Below, piece by piece: positions 18,780 to 28,492 of a stretch of 64,000 nt of DNA. Origin of the DNA: Flagellimonas pacifica (lineage in GTDB: Bacteria; Bacteroidota; Bacteroidia; Flavobacteriales; Flavobacteriaceae). The notes under the pieces are model-generated. The model was not told where the DNA came from, did no database searches, and saw only the letters and a list, made by a program, of their open reading frames with translations. The stretch's first letter is position 1; the number at the start of each line of letters is the position of its first letter. The stretch is from the NCBI RefSeq assembly GCF_900215465.1, contig NZ_OBEH01000001.1, forward strand, positions 620,001 to 684,000. Direction: 5' to 3'. The translations under genes and the position numbers were made by a program.

Positions 18780-21179
18780 ATGTTAAAGAACTATATCAAA
18801 ATTGCCTGGCGAAACCTAGCCAAAAATAAGGGCTATACAATTATCAACATAGGTGGTCTTGCTTTGGGCATGGCCGTTACCTTGATCATTGGTCTTTGGA
18901 TGGAAGATGAGCTTACCCACAATGATTATTTTGAAAACAAGGACAATATTGCTCAAGTATTCCAGTCCCAAACATTTAATAGTCAGATTGGAACGGGACC
19001 TGCTATTCCTAGACCTTTGGAAAAAGCACTTAGAGAAAAGTACGCAAATAATTTTAAGTATTTGGTAATGTCTACATGGACTAGCAAGGTATACTTAAAA
19101 TATAAAGAAACAAGTCTCTATAAATCTGGAAACTTTATGCAAAGGGAGGCTCCAGAGTTATTGAATCTGGAGATTATCAAAGGAGAGAGAGACGGTCTTA
19201 GGGAAATGCACTCCATCATGCTTTCAGAATCAATTTCCAATGCCCTTTTCGGGACAGAAGATCCTATAGGCAAAGTTGTTAAAGTGGCCAATAAACATGA
19301 TGTAATGGTAACCGGGGTATATAAAGACATCCCTTTCAACAATTCTTTTGCCGATACTGGATATATAATCCCATGGGAAGGATATGTAGCTTCTAATGAA
19401 TGGGTGAAAAACTCTGAAGATCATTGGGGCAATAACTCTTTTCAGATGTTTGTGCAACTGGCGGACAATGTCAATATGGACAAGGTGTCCGCAACAATAA
19501 AAGATGTAAAAAAAACTTTAGACGAGGATACCGCGGAATATAATCCACAACTATTCCTGTTTCCAATGAAAGATTGGTATTTAAGGGGCAATTTTAAAAA
19601 TGGGAAACAAGTGGGCGGAAGAATTAAATATGTTTGGCTTTTTGGCATCATTGGGGCATTTGTCTTACTATTGGCTTGTATAAATTTTATGAATCTGAGT
19701 ACTGCAAGATCAGAAAAGCGCTCCAAAGAGGTTGGTATCCGAAAATCCATAGGATCACAAAGAGGTCAATTGATCTATCAGTTTTTAGGAGAATCCTTTT
19801 TGGTAGTTTTATTTGCTTTTCTTGCAGCCCTTATTATCGTTTTGGTATCATTAAATGGTTTTAATGAACTAGCGCGTAAAGAAATTGCTTTCCCATGGGC
19901 AAGCCCTATTTTCTGGACTATTTGTATTGCCTTTATATTGTTTACCGCTGTATTGGCCGGCAGTTATCCTGCGCTGTATTTATCCTCTTTTAAACCGGTT
20001 GATGTATTAAAGGGCACCTTTAAAACAGGAAAACATGCTGGCACACCTCGTAAGATCCTTGTTGTTTTTCAGTTCACGGTTTCCGTAGCATTTATAATTG
20101 GGACAGTAATCGTGATGCAACAGATAAACCATGCAAAAAACCGTCCGGTAGGTTATGACAAGGAAGGTTTGGTGCAGATTCCAACCTATAGTGAAGATTT
20201 TGAAGGCAAGACCGATGTTATGCGTGAGCAGTTCTTAAATTCCAGCGCTGCAATTGCCATGGCCACCTCCAGTAGTCCTACAACCCGAATATGGTCTAAC
20301 CGAAGTGGTTATACATGGGAAGGAAAACCTGATGGATTTCAAGAAGATTTTGCTTGGACAGAGGTGTCACCGGAATATGCCAGTACACTTAATTTAAAAG
20401 TCGTCCAAGGAAGAGATTTTTCTAAGGACATGGCCTCTGACTCCCTAGGCATACTTATCAATGAAACAGCGGTAAAATACATGGGGCTTGAAAATCCTGT
20501 TGGAACAATAATCCGAGACTCTAACAAGGAAGATCCAGGACCATCAATGAAAATTATTGGTGTAGTTGAAGATATGATTGCACAGTCTCCATATGAATCT
20601 GTAAAGCAAGCCTGGTATGTTTATGATCGTCACAATAACTCTAGCTTCTATAATTTAAGATTGAATCCTGACCAAAGTGTAAGCCAGAACCTTGCCATAA
20701 TCGAACGGGTATTCAAAGAAAATTTCCCGGCAATTCCATTCCAGTATGATTTTGTGGACGAGGAATACGGCAAAAAGTTTGCCGCTGAAGAACGTATAGG
20801 GACCCTATCTGGAATTTTTACAGCTTTGGCCATTCTAATAAGTTGTCTTGGCCTTTTTGGACTTACTTCTTTTGTTGCAGAACAACGCACCAAGGAGATA
20901 GGGGTAAGAAAAGTATTGGGAGCATCTGTCTTCAATGTCTGGAACATGCTCTCCAAAGATTTTTTAAAGTTGGTCATTGTTTCCTGTTTTATTGCAGTTC
21001 CAATTTCATATTACGTAATGAACGGTTGGCTACAAGAATACCCTTATAGGGTAATCCTTAAATGGTGGATTTTTGCACTGGCCATGATTGGAGCCGTACT
21101 CGTAACTGTCCTTACAGTAAGTTTCCAAGCTATTAGGGCGGCTAGGGCCAATCCAGTAAAAAGTCTTAGAACGGAATGA
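18780..21179 (+). CDS. Duplicated MacB/FtsX-type ABC permease 5 of 9 (subtype A)
   Basis: A 799-residue permease starting 21 bases after permease 4. Subtype A marks are MKDWYLRGNFKNGKQVGG before TM2, EKRSKEVGIRKSIG after TM2, and FQYDFVDEEYGKKF closing periplasmic domain 2. The second half has TKEIGVRKVLG and the tail is NPVKSLRTE. Within periplasmic domain 2 it shares a Trp-Ser-Asn element (TTRIWSNRSGYTWEG) with permease 9 (ENWSNSWDIGWKG), which supports a close relationship between those two despite the distance between them in the array. Confidence 0.9.
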   Translation: MLKNYIKIAWRNLAKNKGYTIINIGGLALGMAVTLIIGLWMEDELTHNDYFENKDNIAQVFQSQTFNSQIGTGPAIPRPLEKALREKYANNFKYLVMSTWTSKVYLKYKETSLYKSGNFMQREAPELLNLEIIKGERDGLREMHSIMLSESISNALFGTEDPIGKVVKVANKHDVMVTGVYKDIPFNNSFADTGYIIPWEGYVASNEWVKNSEDHWGNNSFQMFVQLADNVNMDKVSATIKDVKKTLDEDTAEYNPQLFLFPMKDWYLRGNFKNGKQVGGRIKYVWLFGIIGAFVLLLACINFMNLSTARSEKRSKEVGIRKSIGSQRGQLIYQFLGESFLVVLFAFLAALIIVLVSLNGFNELARKEIAFPWASPIFWTICIAFILFTAVLAGSYPALYLSSFKPVDVLKGTFKTGKHAGTPRKILVVFQFTVSVAFIIGTVIVMQQINHAKNRPVGYDKEGLVQIPTYSEDFEGKTDVMREQFLNSSAAIAMATSSSPTTRIWSNRSGYTWEGKPDGFQEDFAWTEVSPEYASTLNLKVVQGRDFSKDMASDSLGILINETAVKYMGLENPVGTIIRDSNKEDPGPSMKIIGVVEDMIAQSPYESVKQAWYVYDRHNNSSFYNLRLNPDQSVSQNLAIIERVFKENFPAIPFQYDFVDEEYGKKFAAEERIGTLSGIFTALAILISCLGLFGLTSFVAEQRTKEIGVRKVLGASVFNVWNMLSKDFLKLVIVSCFIAVPISYYVMNGWLQEYPYRVILKWWIFALAMIGAVLVTVLTVSFQAIRAARANPVKSLRTE

Positions 21180-21205
21180 AATAATATCATCAAAAACCAA
21201 AGGTC

Positions 21206-23569
21206 ATGTTAAAAAACTATTTAAAAATTGCCTGGAGGAATTTTATCCAAAAAAAATGGTACTCCTTTTTAAATATTGGTGGACTGGCTATTGGAATGGC
21301 ATGCAGCATACTTATTCTTCTTTGGGTCCAGAATGAATCCAGCTATGATACTTTTCATGCCAATGCTGATGAACTATATAGACTTACGGCTATTGCCAAC
21401 GAAGACTTTAAAGCTGCTGTAAGTCCTGCAGGTATGGTGGAAGAACTACCCGACCTCATCCCAGAAATAAAATCAAGCGTTCGTCTTAGTTCACCATTCG
21501 AAGCGCTGTTCGAAGCGGATGATCAAAAATTCAAAGAAGAGTCCATCTTTTTTGCGGATTCCAATTTTTTGGATGTGTTCACTTTTCCATTAATTAAAGG
21601 GAATCCAAAAAAAGCTCTTGCTCAACCAGATGGAATTATCCTGACTGAAACCGCCGCCCAAAAATTCTTTGGCACAACAAACGCATTGGGAAAAACCATA
21701 AAGGTTGATAACAAGGATGTTTTCACTGTAACCGGTATTCTTGAAGATATTCCCACCAATTCCCATCTGCAGTTCAATATTATAATGCCAATGTCTTATT
21801 ACGCCAAGACACATTCCGATTTAATTAATAAGGTATGGGACAGTTTTAATTTTTACGGGTATTTCCAATTCCAAAAAAATGCCATTTCTTCTGAAGAAGA
21901 TCTTTCTAAAATGGTATATAGAATCAATGAAATATATACCTCAAGAAACGAATTTGAAATCACATTTAACCTTCAGCCCTTAAAGGACATCCATTTACAT
22001 TCAGACTTACAAATAGATGTTCCAGGACATGGAAACATACAGTATGTAAATATATTTCTTATAGTGGCTTTCATTATTTTAATAGTGGCTTGCATCAATT
22101 ATATGAATTTAGCCACCGCACGGTCCTCAAAAAGGGCAAAGGAAGTGGGACTGCGAAAGGTAATTGGTGCCGGACGGCGTCAACTTGTTTTTCAGTTTTT
22201 GAGCGAATCTTTGGTTATCTCATTTTTCTCTTTGATTCTTGCCATTGGAATAGTCTTCCTATTGTTGCCCGCGTTCAATGATCTAGCCCAGAAAGAACTG
22301 GTTTTCCAAATGGGTGATTCCTCAATTTGGATAACTTTAATCATTATTGCTCTTGCAACCGGTCTTATTTCTGGCAGCTATCCAGCTCTGTTTTTGTCAG
22401 GGTTTAAGCCAGTAAGAGTTTTAAAGGGCAGGTTAAAGCTTTCAAAATACAATCTTCTTTTCCGAAATGGACTTGTAATTGCCCAATTTGTGGTTTCGGT
22501 ATTGTTACTTATAGGTACGATGGTAATTTATAACCAACTCAATTTTATAAAAGATAAAAACTTGGGATATAATAAATCCAACCTACTATACATACCCATG
22601 GAAGGTGAGATATGGGGAAAGATGGATGCGCTCAGGGCTGCATTGACTCAAAACTCTTTAACAAATGACTTTTCCATAATGTCGGATTTGCCCGCTAATC
22701 TGGTTACAGGAGATTTTGATATCCATTGGGAAGGTAAAGACCCCAATCAGCAAATACTTTTTCCAAGTGTTCGTGCGGATGAGAATTTTCTGAATGTCTT
22801 TCAAATGGGCCTTTTGAACGGTAGAAGTTTTTCAAGAAACTCTTTTGAGAACAATGATTATATAATCAATGAAACTGCTGTGAGGATAATGGGAATGGAT
22901 GTTGAAAATGTGATTGGCAAAAGTCTAACATTTCGTGGAGACAAAGGAACCATAATAGGGGTTGTCAAGGATTTCAATTTTAAGCCCCTCCAATATGCAA
23001 TTGAACCTTTGGTATTGCAACATGGCAAGCGAGGAAGTCTTACGGTAATAAAAACAGCTCCAAACAACATAGAAAATACTATTGCAGCTCTTGAGCAAAT
23101 TTATGGTAGTTTAAATCCTGCCTATCCCCTGATTTATAATTTCATTGACACCAATCTAGATGCTCAATACAAGGGCGAACAACAAATGGGAGCAATATTT
23201 AATGTGTTTGCCTTATTGGCCATTCTCATTTCATGTCTGGGGCTTTATGGTCTATCAGCGTTTATGGCCGAACAACGTTTTAAAGAAATTGGTATTAGAA
23301 AAGTATTGGGCGCAAATGCTACAATGTTGGTGAATATGCTTTCCAAAGATTTTCTGAAACTTGTTTTTATAGCTTTTGTTTTGGCTGTTCCTCTTGCCTG
23401 GTATACTATGAACCAATGGCTGGAAGGGTATGCATTTCATATTGAACTGCAATGGTGGATGTTTGTCCTTGCCGGATTAATTGTTTTAACTGTAGCCTTA
23501 TCAACTGTAAGTTACCAAAGCTTAAAAGCTTCAATGTCCAATCCAATAAAAAGTTTACGGACTGAATAA
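21206..23569 (+). CDS. Duplicated MacB/FtsX-type ABC permease 6 of 9 (subtype B)
   Basis: A 787-residue permease starting 26 bases after permease 5. Marks: LKDIHLHSDLQIDVPGHG before TM2, ACINYMNLATARSSKRAKEV then GLRKVIG, FIDTNLDAQYKGE closing periplasmic domain 2, FKEIGIRKVLG in the second half, and tail NPIKSLRTE. LKDIHLHS is the common form of this element in flavobacterial duplicated permeases, so this may be close to the ancestral subtype B sequence. Confidence 0.9.
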   Translation: MLKNYLKIAWRNFIQKKWYSFLNIGGLAIGMACSILILLWVQNESSYDTFHANADELYRLTAIANEDFKAAVSPAGMVEELPDLIPEIKSSVRLSSPFEALFEADDQKFKEESIFFADSNFLDVFTFPLIKGNPKKALAQPDGIILTETAAQKFFGTTNALGKTIKVDNKDVFTVTGILEDIPTNSHLQFNIIMPMSYYAKTHSDLINKVWDSFNFYGYFQFQKNAISSEEDLSKMVYRINEIYTSRNEFEITFNLQPLKDIHLHSDLQIDVPGHGNIQYVNIFLIVAFIILIVACINYMNLATARSSKRAKEVGLRKVIGAGRRQLVFQFLSESLVISFFSLILAIGIVFLLLPAFNDLAQKELVFQMGDSSIWITLIIIALATGLISGSYPALFLSGFKPVRVLKGRLKLSKYNLLFRNGLVIAQFVVSVLLLIGTMVIYNQLNFIKDKNLGYNKSNLLYIPMEGEIWGKMDALRAALTQNSLTNDFSIMSDLPANLVTGDFDIHWEGKDPNQQILFPSVRADENFLNVFQMGLLNGRSFSRNSFENNDYIINETAVRIMGMDVENVIGKSLTFRGDKGTIIGVVKDFNFKPLQYAIEPLVLQHGKRGSLTVIKTAPNNIENTIAALEQIYGSLNPAYPLIYNFIDTNLDAQYKGEQQMGAIFNVFALLAILISCLGLYGLSAFMAEQRFKEIGIRKVLGANATMLVNMLSKDFLKLVFIAFVLAVPLAWYTMNQWLEGYAFHIELQWWMFVLAGLIVLTVALSTVSYQSLKASMSNPIKSLRTE

Positions 23570-23589
23570 ATCAAAAAAAACGAAACATC

Positions 23590-26001
23590 ATGTTAAAGAA
23601 CTATCTAAAAGTAGCCTGGAGGACCCTTACCAAGAATAAAACATTCTCATTGTTAAACATCTTCGGTCTTTCCATTGCCTTTGGAGCTGCCATACTTTTA
23701 AGTATGACCGCTTTCTTTGAGCTTTCATATGATAGTTTCCACAAGCATGTTGACACCGTTTATCAAATCTATTATACAGAGCAAACACCTAAAGGAGCAG
23801 TGGCTTCAACCTCTCATCCAGAACCTCTGGCAATGGCCATAAAAGAAGAGGTTCCGGGAATACAAAATATTGCTCGCCATTTAGAGGACGATGCGCTAAT
23901 ACTTCGTGAAGACATCGAACTAAACTTGGATGGTGTATGGGTTGACAAATCGTTTTTTTCCATATTTAGTTTCCCTGTTTTAAAAGGTGATAAAACCCCA
24001 ATACAAGAAAAATCCTCTGTAGCTATTACCCAAGATGCTGCTAAACGGGTTTTTGGAGAAGAAGAAGCTCTTGGGAAAACCTTAAATATTTTAGTGAATG
24101 GGCAAGAAAAGTCGTTTAAGGTCTCCTCAATACTTGAAAACATTCCTGAAAACAGCAGTGTTGAATTTGATATTGCCATTGGTTTTCAAAATCATGGTAG
24201 TTATAATGAAATAAAAGGAGAATGGGACAACAGGAACCATAACGTTTATGTTCAGCTAGACAAAAATGTGTTACCTGAATCCTTTGAAAACAATACCGTG
24301 GCGTTTTCCAAACAGCATTTTGCCGAAGAAATTGAAAACGCCATCCGTGATGGAGCGGTAAAGGACAAAAATGGAAATTACAAACAACTTAAACTACTAC
24401 CATTTAAGAATACTTCTTTTGCCTCATTTGGAAAAGGAGTTGCAAAAGTGGATAAAACCCTCACCTATTTAATTTTTGGAGTTGCACTATTGATTCTGAT
24501 TATTGCTTGTGTCAACTTTACCAATATGAGCATTGCCGGAAGTACACGGCGCCTAAAAGAGTTTGGAATGAGAAAAACATTGGGTGCTCCAAAAAAGCAA
24601 TTATTTCTTCAGCTTTGGACAGAAAGCCTAATTGTTTTCATAGTTTCTGTTGGACTAGGGTTACTTTTAAGTATACTCTTTTTAGACTCTTTTAAAACCA
24701 TATTCAATACCAATATCTCTTTTGAGGATTTTAGCTCTCCACAAATTATTATGGGTTTTATGGTAATGTTGTTGGTCATCACATTTATTTCTGGAGGATA
24801 CCCTGCTTTGCTCATGACAAGAATAGGAACCATTCAAGCATTGAAGGGCAAGCTCAATATGGAGAAAAAACCTCATCTAAGAAATGCCCTAATTACTATC
24901 CAATTTGGTATTTCCATATTGTTGATCAGTGGAACATTAGTACTCTGGAAACAGTTGGACTACATGCGAAGCAAAAATCTTGGCTACAACAAAGAGCATG
25001 TAATTTCTTTTCCCCTAAACGGAAAAAAAAACTCTTATGAAGCTGTTCAGTTATTAAGAAACGAATTACAAGGAAATCCAAATATTTTGAACGTTTCGGC
25101 TTCAGACAACAATCTTGGCAGAGGCAAGGATGGCAGTGCCTATAGAAGTGTTCTAGGATTTGATTACAAAGGACGGGGTATCAAAACCAATATGCTCGTT
25201 GTCGATTATGATTATATTGAAACTTTGGATTTAAAATTATTGAAAGGACGAGGGTTTGACAGAAAGTTTGCCGCAGATAGTTTGTCATTGGTAATCAATG
25301 AAACCATGGTAAAAAGTTTGAACGAGGAAAACCCCCTCTCCATAAACATTATGATGGAAGACTCCGTCAACTATAAAGTAATAGGGGTTTTAAAGGATTA
25401 CCATTTTGAAAAATTAAACAAATCCATAGCTCCAATTACCTTGTTCATGAATAAAGAATGGGACATGTACTATGCGTATGTTAAGGTAGCTCCCAAAAAC
25501 ATTTCAGCCTCATTTGATTTAGTTAAAAATGCCTATGCAAGGGTTGAGCCAAACGCACCATTTTTAGGTTCTTTTTTAAATGAGAATGTTGATCGAACTT
25601 TTAGAAGAGAAAGAGCATTGACCACAATGATCACAAGTGGTTCTTGCATCGCAATTGTTTTAAGCTGTATAGGTCTTTTTGCAATGTCTCTGCTTGTTGT
25701 AACCCAAAGAACAAAAGAAATAGGAATTCGCAAGGTAATTGGTGCCAACATACTCTCCATTACCTATTTACTGGCCAAGGATTTTCTAAAACTAGTAGTT
25801 ATAGGATTTCTAATAGCTTCTCCTTTGGCATGGTGGCTTTCCAAAAGCTGGCTAGAGGATTATGCTTATCGTACAAGCATTTCTATTTGGATGCTTTTAG
25901 TCCCAGGTGTTATAGCATTTTTTATAGCATTGCTCACAATAAGTGCTAAAACCTTGAACGCAGCTTTGCAAAATCCAACCAAAAGTTTGCGAACAGATTA
26001 G
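23590..26001 (+). CDS. Divergent duplicated MacB/FtsX-type ABC permease 7 of 9
   Basis: An 803-residue permease starting 20 bases after permease 6. It keeps the overall plan but is the most divergent member. The post-TM2 segment is NFTNMSIAGSTRRLKEFG then MRKTLG, where others have NFMNLSTA and RAKEVG. The element before TM2 is FKNTSFASFGKGVAKVDK. The last TM region reads AMSLLVVTQRTKEIGIRKVIG in place of GLxxYTAxQR, and the tail is NPTKSLRTD. Periplasmic domain 1 is Lys/Glu-rich near its end (IRDGAVKDKNGNYKQLK). It fits neither subtype A nor B. Confidence 0.88.
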   Translation: MLKNYLKVAWRTLTKNKTFSLLNIFGLSIAFGAAILLSMTAFFELSYDSFHKHVDTVYQIYYTEQTPKGAVASTSHPEPLAMAIKEEVPGIQNIARHLEDDALILREDIELNLDGVWVDKSFFSIFSFPVLKGDKTPIQEKSSVAITQDAAKRVFGEEEALGKTLNILVNGQEKSFKVSSILENIPENSSVEFDIAIGFQNHGSYNEIKGEWDNRNHNVYVQLDKNVLPESFENNTVAFSKQHFAEEIENAIRDGAVKDKNGNYKQLKLLPFKNTSFASFGKGVAKVDKTLTYLIFGVALLILIIACVNFTNMSIAGSTRRLKEFGMRKTLGAPKKQLFLQLWTESLIVFIVSVGLGLLLSILFLDSFKTIFNTNISFEDFSSPQIIMGFMVMLLVITFISGGYPALLMTRIGTIQALKGKLNMEKKPHLRNALITIQFGISILLISGTLVLWKQLDYMRSKNLGYNKEHVISFPLNGKKNSYEAVQLLRNELQGNPNILNVSASDNNLGRGKDGSAYRSVLGFDYKGRGIKTNMLVVDYDYIETLDLKLLKGRGFDRKFAADSLSLVINETMVKSLNEENPLSINIMMEDSVNYKVIGVLKDYHFEKLNKSIAPITLFMNKEWDMYYAYVKVAPKNISASFDLVKNAYARVEPNAPFLGSFLNENVDRTFRRERALTTMITSGSCIAIVLSCIGLFAMSLLVVTQRTKEIGIRKVIGANILSITYLLAKDFLKLVVIGFLIASPLAWWLSKSWLEDYAYRTSISIWMLLVPGVIAFFIALLTISAKTLNAALQNPTKSLRTD

Positions 26002-26023
26002 AATAATTAAAAAGTAAGGAACA

Positions 26024-28444
26024 ATGTTCAAACTATTTTTAAAAATCGCCACAAGATATCTGCTTAAAAATAAGCTGTATTCCTTCATCAATATTTTTGG
26101 ACTTGCCATTGGCATTGCTTCTTTTGTGCTAATCATGCTCTATGTGAACTATGAGCGGAGCTATGACAAATTTGAGGGTTCCGAAAACGTACATCGTGTC
26201 TTCATGGATTATTTGGAAGGGGGTGAGTATGTCCCCGGAGACGCTAATGCTTACATAGTAAGTGGCCCCGCTCTGAAAGAGGAATTTCCTGAAATTGAGA
26301 ATTTTGTACGGTTCAGAAGAATTCGTGATTTAGTGGTACTAAACAATAATACCCCTTATGATGGTATTGTTGGGTCTTTGGCAGATCCTGAATATTTTGA
26401 TGTTTTTGATCATGGTTTGGTCAAAGGTGATGTAAATACAGCGCTTAATGAGCCCTATTCTGTAGTGTTAAGCACCTCTGTGGCACAAAAATTATTTGGT
26501 GATGGAAATCCTATTGGACAGTCCCTTAAAATCGCTGGGGATGCCACGGTGACCTTTACAGTAACCGGAGTCATGGACAACACTAATAGAAACACTCACA
26601 TTAAAAACGATCTGCTTATTTCCTTTAAAACATTCTACACCTGGAAGATATTTGAGAACGATTGGAAGTACACTTGGAATCAAAATGAATATTACACCTA
26701 TGTAAAAGTTGCGGCCAATACCGACGTGGAGTTGCTCAATAAAAAAATCATGGCGTTCGTGCCTAAGGGATTTGAGTTCAAGGAAAGACACCACATGGAG
26801 CCCATAGAGAGCATTCATCTGTATTCTAATAAACCCTATGAGGCAGGGACCAATGGTAATGGCAACAATATTAAGCTCTTGTCCATTATTGCATTCATCA
26901 CGCTTTTGTTGTCCTGGATGAACTATATGAACCTATCCAGCAGCAAGTCCTTGGAACGAGCCAAAGAAATAGGGATTCGTAAAGTAGTTGGGGGCAAAAA
27001 ATCACAATTGACCTTGCAATTTCTATCAGAATCTGCATTGCTAAATTTCATGGCAATTCTATTGGCCTTGGGGGCTGTTTTTCTGCTGTTACCTGGGTTT
27101 AATGCCATGGTTGGCCAAAATTTAGGTTTAGATGGCACACAGCTAACCGCCCTCATGCCTTATTTGGGGATTATGCTTTTGGGAGCTTCATTGGCCGCGT
27201 TATATCCAGCATTTGTATTAAGCAGATTCAATCCAGCCAAGGTGCTCAAGGGCCAAGTACAAACCTCAAAAAATGGTCTCCATTTTAGAAGAGCCTTGAT
27301 CATTACTCAATTTGTAGCCACCATCTCGTTGTTAATCTGCACTCTTATGGCAAACAAGCAGATTAATTTTCTCAAGAATCGTCCCATTGGTGCCAACCTT
27401 GATCAGGTAGTAGCCTTGAAAGGTCAAATATTAGATCGGGCATACGACTCCATATTCTATAAAGATTTTGATGTACTGTTAGAGGAACTTAAAAGAAGCC
27501 CCTACGTAGCTGAAGTTGGTTGCACTGGCACTTATCCTGGGGATGATTTCTCCAATATGAATTCCAATATTCAACTTACTTTTCCTGATGGGCATACCGA
27601 TGAAACACACATTTGGTATAACTATGGAGCCAGACCCAATTATTTTAATTTGATGGGAATGGATTTCGTTGCTGGAAATGCCTTTCTTCAAACCGCGGAA
27701 AAATGGAGTCACAATGTGGTAGTCAATGAAGAAATGGTGCGTTTTATGGGTATTGAGGATCCAAATGCTCTTATCGGGGAAACCATTAAATTTTGGGGTC
27801 AAGATTGGACCGTAAGCGGAGTGGTTGAAGATTACAACCACTTTGGAATGAAATCCGCTGTTGTCCCTATTATCATTAGACATGATAGAAATACCCAGAA
27901 TGTTCTTGTAAAACTGGATCAAAAGGCCATTACTATGGCAGGAGTAGATAAGGCGCTAAATGAACTAGAGCAAACATGGCACCAGGTTTTTCCTGTGAGC
28001 ACTTATAACTATACTTTTTTGGATCAAAAGTTTCAGGCGTTGTTCAATGAAGATCAAAAATTTGCCAAGGCTTTTCAAATATTCACCTTACTGGCCATTC
28101 TAATTGCCTCTCTGGGGCTTTTTGGGTTAACGTCATATACTTGCATTCAACGGAAAAAGGAAATCGGGGTTCGAAAAGTCAATGGGGCCACCATTGCCCA
28201 AATTCTACAATTGCTCAACCAGAACTTTATTAAATGGGTTGGGTTGGCCTTTGTGATTGCTGTTCCCATTGCCTGGTTTGCCATGGACAAGTGGTTGGAG
28301 GGCTTTGCTTACAAAACAACCATAAGTTGGTGGGTTTTCGTACTGGGCGGTTTAGTTGCTTTGTCCATTGCCATATTAACTGTAAGCTGGCAAAGTTTTA
28401 GGGCGGCGATAGCCAATCCGGTAGAATCATTAAGAGATGAATAA
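26024..28444 (+). CDS. Duplicated MacB/FtsX-type ABC permease 8 of 9 (subtype B-like)
   Basis: An 806-residue permease starting 22 bases after permease 7. Its N-terminus is FKLFLKIATRYLLKNKLYS, so the AWRN element of the others is missing. Other marks: IESIHLYSNKPYEAGTNG before TM2, WMNYMNLSSSKSLERAKEIG then IRKVVGG after TM2, FLDQKFQALFNED closing periplasmic domain 2, KKEIGVRKVNG in the second half, and an acidic tail NPVESLRDE. LERAKEI and HLYS place it nearer to subtype B. It is followed by the longest internal gap of the array (48 bases), with a hairpin. Confidence 0.88.
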   Translation: MFKLFLKIATRYLLKNKLYSFINIFGLAIGIASFVLIMLYVNYERSYDKFEGSENVHRVFMDYLEGGEYVPGDANAYIVSGPALKEEFPEIENFVRFRRIRDLVVLNNNTPYDGIVGSLADPEYFDVFDHGLVKGDVNTALNEPYSVVLSTSVAQKLFGDGNPIGQSLKIAGDATVTFTVTGVMDNTNRNTHIKNDLLISFKTFYTWKIFENDWKYTWNQNEYYTYVKVAANTDVELLNKKIMAFVPKGFEFKERHHMEPIESIHLYSNKPYEAGTNGNGNNIKLLSIIAFITLLLSWMNYMNLSSSKSLERAKEIGIRKVVGGKKSQLTLQFLSESALLNFMAILLALGAVFLLLPGFNAMVGQNLGLDGTQLTALMPYLGIMLLGASLAALYPAFVLSRFNPAKVLKGQVQTSKNGLHFRRALIITQFVATISLLICTLMANKQINFLKNRPIGANLDQVVALKGQILDRAYDSIFYKDFDVLLEELKRSPYVAEVGCTGTYPGDDFSNMNSNIQLTFPDGHTDETHIWYNYGARPNYFNLMGMDFVAGNAFLQTAEKWSHNVVVNEEMVRFMGIEDPNALIGETIKFWGQDWTVSGVVEDYNHFGMKSAVVPIIIRHDRNTQNVLVKLDQKAITMAGVDKALNELEQTWHQVFPVSTYNYTFLDQKFQALFNEDQKFAKAFQIFTLLAILIASLGLFGLTSYTCIQRKKEIGVRKVNGATIAQILQLLNQNFIKWVGLAFVIAVPIAWFAMDKWLEGFAYKTTISWWVFVLGGLVALSIAILTVSWQSFRAAIANPVESLRDE

Positions 28445-28451
28445 ACAAATC

Positions 28452-28478
28452 ATGGTGCGGGGCAAAAACCTCCACCAT
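28452..28478 (+). other. Intercistronic hairpin between permease 8 and GIN-protein gene
   Basis: ATGGTG (28452-28457) pairs with CACCAT (28473-28478), with further G-C pairs inside after one mismatch and an A-rich loop. No T-run follows. This is the only long spacer among the permease genes, so the hairpin may mark an mRNA processing point or partial attenuator before the GIN protein, permease 9 and the second ATPase. That role is inference. Confidence 0.35.
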
Positions 28479-28492
28479 CATAAATTAAAATC

